Below, piece after piece: positions 1 to 4,742 of a DNA stretch of 7,822 nt. Under the pieces are notes generated by a model that was not told the origin of the DNA, did not search any database, and saw nothing but the letters and a program-made list of their open reading frames with translations. Made by a program: the position numbers and the translations under genes. The stretch is taken from positions 1 through 7,822 of the forward strand of contig JAGREZ010000523.1 in the NCBI GenBank assembly GCA_020446285.1. Reading direction: 5' to 3'. The stretch's first letter is position 1, and every line of letters starts with the position of its first letter. The DNA is from Geminicoccaceae bacterium (GTDB lineage Bacteria > Pseudomonadota > Alphaproteobacteria > Geminicoccales > Geminicoccaceae).

Positions 1-753
1 GACAAGGTCTGGGACGGTCTGAACAATTACCGGACCATCCTCAACAGTGCCTCGTTCTGGGCCGTGACGTGGAATACCGTCATATGGACAGTCTCGAGCA
101 CCTTCGTCGCCTTCGTACTGGGTTATCTTGCGGCGCTGGCACTGAATCGTGAATTTGCCGGACGCGGCCTGCTTCGGGCCATCCTGCTCATCCCCTATGT
201 CGTCAGCGCTGTTGCCGCGTCTTACGTCTGGAAGTGGCTCTATCACTCGGATTTCGGTGTCATCGGCGCGCTGTCGGTTCAGCTCGGCCTCACCGATCAG
301 CCCATCAACTTCATCGACAATATCGACACGGTCCTGCCCTCGCTGATCGTCGTGCAGATCTGGCGCGAGTTCTCGTTCGCCATGATCATGATGATGGCCG
401 GGTTGCAGACCGTTCCCGACCAGTTGCATCGCGCAGCACAGGTCGACGGTGCCAATACCTGGCAGCGCTTCTGGCATGTGACCTTCCCCCACCTCAAGGG
501 CGTCACCACGGTCACCCTGCTGTTGTTGCTGGTGTCCAACTTCAACTCGTTCATCGTCCCCTGGATCGTGACCGGCGGCGGTCCGGCAGGCGCTTCCGAC
601 ATCTGGATCACGCATATCTACCAGATCGCGTTCGGGCGGCAGCGATGGGGCGTGGCCTCGGCCTATTCCGTCATCCTGTTCATCGTCATGATGGTGATCG
701 GCTACTTTTATGTGAAGGCACTGACCCGCGGTGACGAGGCGAGGCCCGAATGA
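1..753 (+). CDS. CUT1-family ABC sugar transporter permease, MalF/UgpA type (5' partial)
   Basis: Inner-membrane permease subunit of a carbohydrate-type ABC importer. The reading frame is open from base 1 (starting Asp-Lys-Val-Trp), so the gene begins upstream; the GTG at 64 is an internal valine codon, not a start. About 250 residues are visible. They contain several hydrophobic helices and, at visible residues ~142-167, the cytoplasmic EAA loop (Leu-His-Arg-Ala-Ala-X2-Asp-Gly-Ala, ending in a Pro-containing segment), which docks on the ATPase. The EAA Glu position is Arg here. A typical family member is ~290-310 residues, so perhaps 40-60 residues are missing. It ends in an ATGA overlap with the next permease, which implies translational coupling. 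The family is clear; the substrate is not, because specificity lies mostly in the binding protein outside the window. Confidence 0.93.
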   Translation, partial: DKVWDGLNNYRTILNSASFWAVTWNTVIWTVSSTFVAFVLGYLAALALNREFAGRGLLRAILLIPYVVSAVAASYVWKWLYHSDFGVIGALSVQLGLTDQPINFIDNIDTVLPSLIVVQIWREFSFAMIMMMAGLQTVPDQLHRAAQVDGANTWQRFWHVTFPHLKGVTTVTLLLLLVSNFNSFIVPWIVTGGGPAGASDIWITHIYQIAFGRQRWGVASAYSVILFIVMMVIGYFYVKALTRGDEARPE

Positions 754-1628
754 GCGCAACCGCCCCGTCCCGCCCCCGTTCGCGCAAGGCTACCGACTGG
801 TGGCGCTGGTCCGGCCGCATCTACCTCGTGCTGCTGCTGCTGTTCACCGCACTGCCGATGTTCTGGATGGTGCTGACCTCGATCAAGACGCAGTTCGCGG
901 CGATGCAGTACCCGCCGCAATGGTGGCCAGCGGAACCCACGCTGGAGAATTACACAAAACTGCTCGATCCGCGAAACTCGGTCGGACACGAGTTCCTGCT
1001 CTATTTCTGGAATAGCCTGAAGGTTTCGGTGCTCACGACCATTCTCGGGGTTTTCGTGGCCGTGCCCGCTGCCTACGCGTTCTCGCGCTTCCGTTTCCCT
1101 GGCCGCACGTTCCTGTTCTTCTCGGTCCTGCTGCGGAACATGTTCCCGGCCGTCGTCTTCCTGATGCCGCTTTTCATCCTGATGCGCTGGCTCGGCCTTG
1201 TCGGCAGTCATGGTTCGCTGGTGCTGACCTATCTCACCTTTGGCCTGCCCTTGTCGATCTGGCTGCTCAAGGGGTTCTTCGACAATATCCCGATCCAGCT
1301 CGAACAGGCAGCCCGCATCGACGGTGCGACCCGTTTTCAGGCGTTTCTCCTGATCGTCATGCCCCTGTCGACACCGGGAATCATCGCGACCTCGATCTTT
1401 TCGTTCATCGGAGCGTGGAATGAATATGTCTATGCACTGACCTTCCTGAACAACAAGGATCGGCTGACGTTACCGGTCGGGATCCAGCGCTATTTCACGG
1501 AATTCGCGACCGACTGGCCCGGCCTGATGGCGGCGACCTTCCTGATGAGCGTTCCTGTCGTCGTGCTGTTCCTCGTATTGCAGAAATATTTCGTCAAGGC
1601 GCTGACCGAAGGCGCGGTCAAGCACTGA
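750..1628 (+). CDS. CUT1-family ABC sugar transporter permease, MalG/UgpE type
   Basis: Second membrane subunit of the importer, 292 residues, a normal length for the family. It has a short basic cytosolic N-terminus (residues 1-23) and about six membrane helices (~24-45, 89-110, 122-145, 155-175, 206-228, 261-280). The EAA loop is at ~184-210, with Ala-Ala at 187-188, Asp191-Gly192-Ala193 and Pro209-Gly210. Gln replaces the common Glu of the motif. The segment Gly-Ala-Trp-Asn-Glu at 221-225 is typical of MalG/UgpE proteins. The ATG at 750 overlaps the upstream stop codon as ATGA, and GAGG at 741-744 supplies a ribosome site inside the upstream gene. It is expected to pair one to one with the upstream permease and to bind a dimer of the downstream ATPase. 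Confidence 0.95.
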   Translation: MSATAPSRPRSRKATDWWRWSGRIYLVLLLLFTALPMFWMVLTSIKTQFAAMQYPPQWWPAEPTLENYTKLLDPRNSVGHEFLLYFWNSLKVSVLTTILGVFVAVPAAYAFSRFRFPGRTFLFFSVLLRNMFPAVVFLMPLFILMRWLGLVGSHGSLVLTYLTFGLPLSIWLLKGFFDNIPIQLEQAARIDGATRFQAFLLIVMPLSTPGIIATSIFSFIGAWNEYVYALTFLNNKDRLTLPVGIQRYFTEFATDWPGLMAATFLMSVPVVVLFLVLQKYFVKALTEGAVKH

Positions 1629-1640
1629 TCGAAGAGGCTC

Positions 1641-1648
1641 AAGGGGAG
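1641..1648 (+). promoter_or_regulatory. Shine-Dalgarno site of the ABC ATPase gene
   Basis: AAGGGGAG lies 4 bases before the ATG at 1653. It is a strong purine-rich match to the 16S rRNA 3' end and fixes that start codon. The spacing is slightly short. Confidence 0.75.
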
Positions 1649-1652
1649 TCAG

Positions 1653-2750
1653 ATGGCACGCGTCGTTCTCGAAAATGTGGTCAAGACCTATGGCAGTGTC
1701 CGCGCCGTCAATGATGTCAGTTTCACGGTCGAGGACGGCGAGTTCGTCGCGCTTGTCGGCCCTTCCGGCTGCGGCAAGACCACCACGCTGAACCTGATCG
1801 CCGGGCTGATACCGATTTCCGGCGGCGACATCCATATCGGTGACCGGCTGGTCAACGATCTCGACCCGAAGGATCGGGACATCGCCATGGTGTTCCAGAA
1901 CTACGCGCTCTATCCCAACAAGACGGTCTTCAAGAACCTCGCCTTTCCCCTGCAGATGCGCAAGATGCCGAAGGCCGAGATCGCGGCCAAGGTCAACGAG
2001 GCGGCGCGCGTGCTCGACATCGAGCGCCTTTTGCAGCGCAAGCCCCGGGAACTGTCGGGCGGCCAGCAGCAGCGTGTGGCTCTCGGCCGGGCCCTCGTGC
2101 GCGATCCGCGCGCCTTCCTGATGGACGAGCCGCTCTCGAACCTCGACGCCAAGCTCCGGGTGCAGATGCGCACCGAGCTCAAGCGGTTTCATCAGGAACT
2201 GGGTGCGACCGTCATCTACGTCACCCACGACCAGCTCGAAGCGGTCACGATGGCCGACAAGATGGCGGTGATGTCGGGTGGCAACCTGCAGCAATACGAT
2301 TCCCCCAAACGCGTTTTCGATCATCCTGTGAACATGTTCGTGGCCGGATTTGTCGGCAGTCCGGCGATGAGCCTGATCCCGCTGCAACTCGACAATGTTG
2401 CCGGCACTCTTTCGCTGAAAAGCGAGGCGGGATGGAGCCTGCCGCTCTCGGAGGCAAACGCCGCCAAGGCGCGCAACACGTCATCGCGCAATGTCGTGCT
2501 CGGCGCGCGTCACAGCACGGTGCGGCTGCACACCCAGGCACAGGCGGGTGCCATACCCGGTGTTACCTACACCGTCGAGCCGACCGGCGATGTGACCTTC
2601 GTGCAGATCGATCTCGGCGGGGCGATCGTGATCGTCAGTCTCGATCCGAATATCGAGATCAGGGCCGACCAGCCGGTCTGGCTGGAGTTCGATCAGGAAC
2701 GGATCCACCTGTTCGATGGCGAGACGGAAAGGGCATTGAGGGCATCCTGA
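1653..2750 (+). CDS. ABC sugar transporter ATP-binding protein, UgpC/MsmX/MalK type
   Basis: Cytosolic ATPase that powers the importer, 365 residues. The nucleotide-binding domain is complete: Walker A Gly36-Pro-Ser-Gly-Cys-Gly-Lys42-Thr-Thr44, Q-loop Gln82, signature Leu-Ser-Gly-Gly-Gln at 134-138, Walker B Phe155-Leu-Met-Asp-Glu159-Pro with the catalytic Glu159, D-loop Ser162-Asn-Leu-Asp165, and H-loop His192. Residues ~235-365 form the TOBE/OB-type C-terminal extension that marks the MalK/UgpC group and in MalK can carry regulatory contacts. The start is supported by a strong Shine-Dalgarno. The gene lies 24 bp after the second permease and 38 bp before the dehydratase. Some ATPases of this group serve several transporters, but the position here argues for a dedicated role. 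No missing catalytic residue was seen. Confidence 0.96.
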   Translation: MARVVLENVVKTYGSVRAVNDVSFTVEDGEFVALVGPSGCGKTTTLNLIAGLIPISGGDIHIGDRLVNDLDPKDRDIAMVFQNYALYPNKTVFKNLAFPLQMRKMPKAEIAAKVNEAARVLDIERLLQRKPRELSGGQQQRVALGRALVRDPRAFLMDEPLSNLDAKLRVQMRTELKRFHQELGATVIYVTHDQLEAVTMADKMAVMSGGNLQQYDSPKRVFDHPVNMFVAGFVGSPAMSLIPLQLDNVAGTLSLKSEAGWSLPLSEANAAKARNTSSRNVVLGARHSTVRLHTQAQAGAIPGVTYTVEPTGDVTFVQIDLGGAIVIVSLDPNIEIRADQPVWLEFDQERIHLFDGETERALRAS

Positions 2751-2788
2751 CAGCCTGCTGCGAACGTTCAGGACAATCGGACACCGAC

Positions 2789-3943
2789 ATGAAAATCAAG
2801 GCGATCATCCCTTATCCCGTATGGGTCGGAACGAGGAACCAGCTCATCGTCAAGATCGAGACCGACGAGGGTATTCATGGCTGGGGCGAGAGCGGCCTGT
2901 CGGGGCGCGAGAAGGCAGTCGTCGGTGCCATCGAGCATTATCGCGAGTTTCTCGTCGACCGCGATCCGTTCGCCATCGGCGCTCTCTGGCAGGAGATGTA
3001 CCGCAGCCAGTATTTCGAGGGCGGCCGGGTGCTGACGGCCGCGATATCGGCCATCGATATTGCCCTGCATGACATCAAGGGCAAGGCGCTCGGGGTGCCT
3101 GTCCACGAATTGCTCGGTGGCAAGCAACGCGACTGCATTCCCACATTCGCCACGACACGGGGACCGGGCTTGGCGGAGATGATCGAACAGGCCAAGGATC
3201 TCATGGCCAGGGGCTGGGATGCCATCCGGATTGTTCCGGCGGGACATGTGAGCAGCGGCGTCTACGAACCGCGGCAGAGCATCGGCGAGACCGCCGCATG
3301 GTGCGTCAGGCTGCGCGAGGAACTCGGCCCTGCGGTCGTTCTCGGCATCGACTATCATCATCGGCTTTCGGTCGCCGAGGCCGCGAGCTATTGCCAGAAA
3401 ATGCCGTCCGGCACGCTCGATTTCCTCGAAGAGCCGATCCGCGACGAGACCCCGCAGGCTTACGAAGCGCTACGCCGGATGACCGACATTCCCTTTGCCA
3501 TCGGCGAGGAGTTTGCAAGCAAGTGGCAGTTCATGCCCTACATCGAGCGAGACATTCACCAGTTCAATCGCATTGATGTCTGCAATGTCGGTGGATTGAC
3601 CGAAGCAATGAAGGTCGCCGGCTGGAGCGAGGCTCATTATGTCGACATGATGCCGCACAACCCGCTCGGGCCGATCTGCACCGCCGCCACGATCCACTTC
3701 GCCGCCGCCGTCGCGAATTTCGCATGGCTGGAGACACGTTCCTCGCCCGCGGAAGAGGCGCACCGGTTCGATGACGCGGAGATCTTCCCGCAAAAGCCCA
3801 GCCTCGACGGTGCCGTCTATCGTGTCGATGACCGTCCGGGACTCGGAGTGGAGGTCGACGAGGAACGGGTCAGGAAGCAGACTTTCAAATTCTGGGAAGC
3901 GCCGCATCTGCGCCGCGCCGACGGATCGGTCACCAACTGGTAG
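2789..3943 (+). CDS. Enolase-superfamily sugar-acid dehydratase (mandelate racemase/GalD-like subgroup)
   Basis: Predicted cytosolic Mg2+-dependent dehydratase, 384 residues, probably turning an aldonate into a 2-keto-3-deoxy acid. The N-terminal capping domain (~1-115) is followed by the barrel. Metal ligands are Asp188 (Asp-Tyr-His-His-Arg), Glu214 (Phe-Leu-Glu-Glu-Pro) and Glu240 (Ile-Gly-Glu-Glu), spaced 26 and 26 as in mandelate racemase. The Asp263/His290 dyad of that subgroup is present, and His190 matches the extra catalytic His of galactonate and mannonate dehydratases. The second strand carries Arg147 rather than the Lys-X-Lys motif, followed by Tyr159. The open frame extends back to 2432, inside the ATPase gene, but the family's usual N-terminus (Met-Lys-Ile-Lys...) begins at the ATG at 2789. 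Only a weak GGA lies 7 bases upstream, so translation may be coupled to the ATPase. The exact substrate (galactonate, mannonate, arabinonate or other) is unresolved. Confidence 0.9.
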   Translation: MKIKAIIPYPVWVGTRNQLIVKIETDEGIHGWGESGLSGREKAVVGAIEHYREFLVDRDPFAIGALWQEMYRSQYFEGGRVLTAAISAIDIALHDIKGKALGVPVHELLGGKQRDCIPTFATTRGPGLAEMIEQAKDLMARGWDAIRIVPAGHVSSGVYEPRQSIGETAAWCVRLREELGPAVVLGIDYHHRLSVAEAASYCQKMPSGTLDFLEEPIRDETPQAYEALRRMTDIPFAIGEEFASKWQFMPYIERDIHQFNRIDVCNVGGLTEAMKVAGWSEAHYVDMMPHNPLGPICTAATIHFAAAVANFAWLETRSSPAEEAHRFDDAEIFPQKPSLDGAVYRVDDRPGLGVEVDEERVRKQTFKFWEAPHLRRADGSVTNW

Positions 3944-3956
3944 GGCCTTGCAGCCC

Positions 3957-3962
3957 AGGGAG
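3957..3962 (+). promoter_or_regulatory. Shine-Dalgarno site of the RraA-like gene
   Basis: AGGGAG lies 7 bases before the ATG at 3970, in the 26-bp gap after the dehydratase stop. Its sequence and spacing are good and decide the start. Confidence 0.75.
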
Positions 3963-3969
3963 CCATTTC

Positions 3970-4710
3970 ATGACGCACACGCCCGGTATCAACAGACCGT
4001 CGAGGAAAATCATCGAGGCACTCGGGCACATCGGTGCTGCAAGTGTCGCCGGCATCCTGGGACATATGGGCATACGCAGTCCGCACATGGTGGGACCGGT
4101 CAGCTGGAACCCGGGAAAGTCGATCGTCGGTCCGGCGCTGACCCTTCAGTTCATGCCCAAACGCGAGGATCTCTACAGCGACGGCGAGTATACCGATCCG
4201 GAAAAGCAGCTGCACCGCCATGTGCTCTATCATGTCGAGGCGGGCGATGTCGTCGTCGTCGATGCCCGGGGTGACATGAGTGCCGGCGTCTTCGGCGACA
4301 TGATGTCAACCTACTTCAAGGGACGCGGCGGTGCCGGCATGGTCATCGACGGATGCCTGCGCGACTATCCCAATCTCAAGAAGCTCGACCTGCCGCTGTG
4401 GCTGCGCGGCTGGACCCCCAACTTCCACACCATGACCAATCTGATGCCGTTTGCGGTCAATGTTCCGATCGCCTGCGGCGGCGTGACCGTCATTCCGGGC
4501 GACATCATCGTTGCCGACGATGACGGCGCTGTCGTTCTGCCCGTCGCTCTGGCCGAACAGGTGATCGAGAAGTCGCAGACCCATCACGAATGGGAAGAAT
4601 TCTCACGCATGAAGCTCATGCAGGGCGCACCGCTGCAACGTTACTACCCGCTGCATGACGACGCCCGCGGCGAGTTCGAGGACTGGCTGAAAGCGAACGA
4701 CTCGCGATAG
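3970..4710 (+). CDS. RraA-like / HMG-CHA-type class II pyruvate aldolase family protein
   Basis: 246 residues, likely cytosolic, of the RraA-like fold shared by RNase E inhibitor RraA and 4-hydroxy-4-methyl-2-oxoglutarate aldolase. Seen: Ala-Gly-Asp-Val-Val-Val-Val-Asp at 91-98; Gly109-Asp110; a core Gly-X2-Gly-Met-Val-Ile-Asp-Gly segment ending in Arg131-Asp132; and the family's C-terminal signature Gly-Val-Thr-Val-X-Pro-Gly-Asp at 171-178 followed by Ala182-Asp-Asp-Asp-Gly-Ala. Asp110-X20-Arg131-Asp132 matches the aldolase-type signature, where Arg binds the pyruvyl group and Asp the metal. The C-terminal ~50 residues (200-246) form an acidic helical tail. As the last gene after a sugar-acid dehydratase, it could cleave the 2-keto-3-deoxy product to pyruvate and an aldehyde (inference). 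The misleading database names RraA and menaquinone methyltransferase should not be taken as function. Family assignment is firm; reaction is tentative. Confidence 0.88.
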   Translation: MTHTPGINRPSRKIIEALGHIGAASVAGILGHMGIRSPHMVGPVSWNPGKSIVGPALTLQFMPKREDLYSDGEYTDPEKQLHRHVLYHVEAGDVVVVDARGDMSAGVFGDMMSTYFKGRGGAGMVIDGCLRDYPNLKKLDLPLWLRGWTPNFHTMTNLMPFAVNVPIACGGVTVIPGDIIVADDDGAVVLPVALAEQVIEKSQTHHEWEEFSRMKLMQGAPLQRYYPLHDDARGEFEDWLKANDSR

Positions 4711-4742
4711 TCTGTCGTCATGACAAGGCGTTCATGTGATCA
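4711..4742. other. Convergent intergenic junction, 32 bp
   Basis: This short gap separates the stop of the RraA-like gene (+) from the stop of the large membrane gene (-). It contains the 8-base palindrome GTCATGAC at 4717-4724 and the 6-base palindrome TGATCA at about 4737-4742. Neither makes a GC-rich stem with a T-run, so I see no intrinsic terminator for either transcript. Confidence 0.6.

Noticed and set aside
64..66. GTG as start of the first permease
   Set aside because: The frame is open to base 1 with permease-like sequence before it (Trp and Asn-Tyr residues typical of the region before TM2), so the gene is truncated by the window rather than starting here.
1470..2387. 305-codon minus-strand frame over the permease and ATPase genes
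   Set aside because: Antisense to the fully motif-supported ABC ATPase and the end of the permease; no recognisable domains.
2432..2788. 119-codon N-terminal extension of the dehydratase frame
   Set aside because: It lies largely inside the ATPase gene in another frame, is Arg-rich and low in structure, and the family's normal N-terminus starts at 2789.
4717..4724. GTCATGAC palindrome as a terminator or operator
   Set aside because: An 8-base perfect palindrome without loop or T-tract is too short to support either call.
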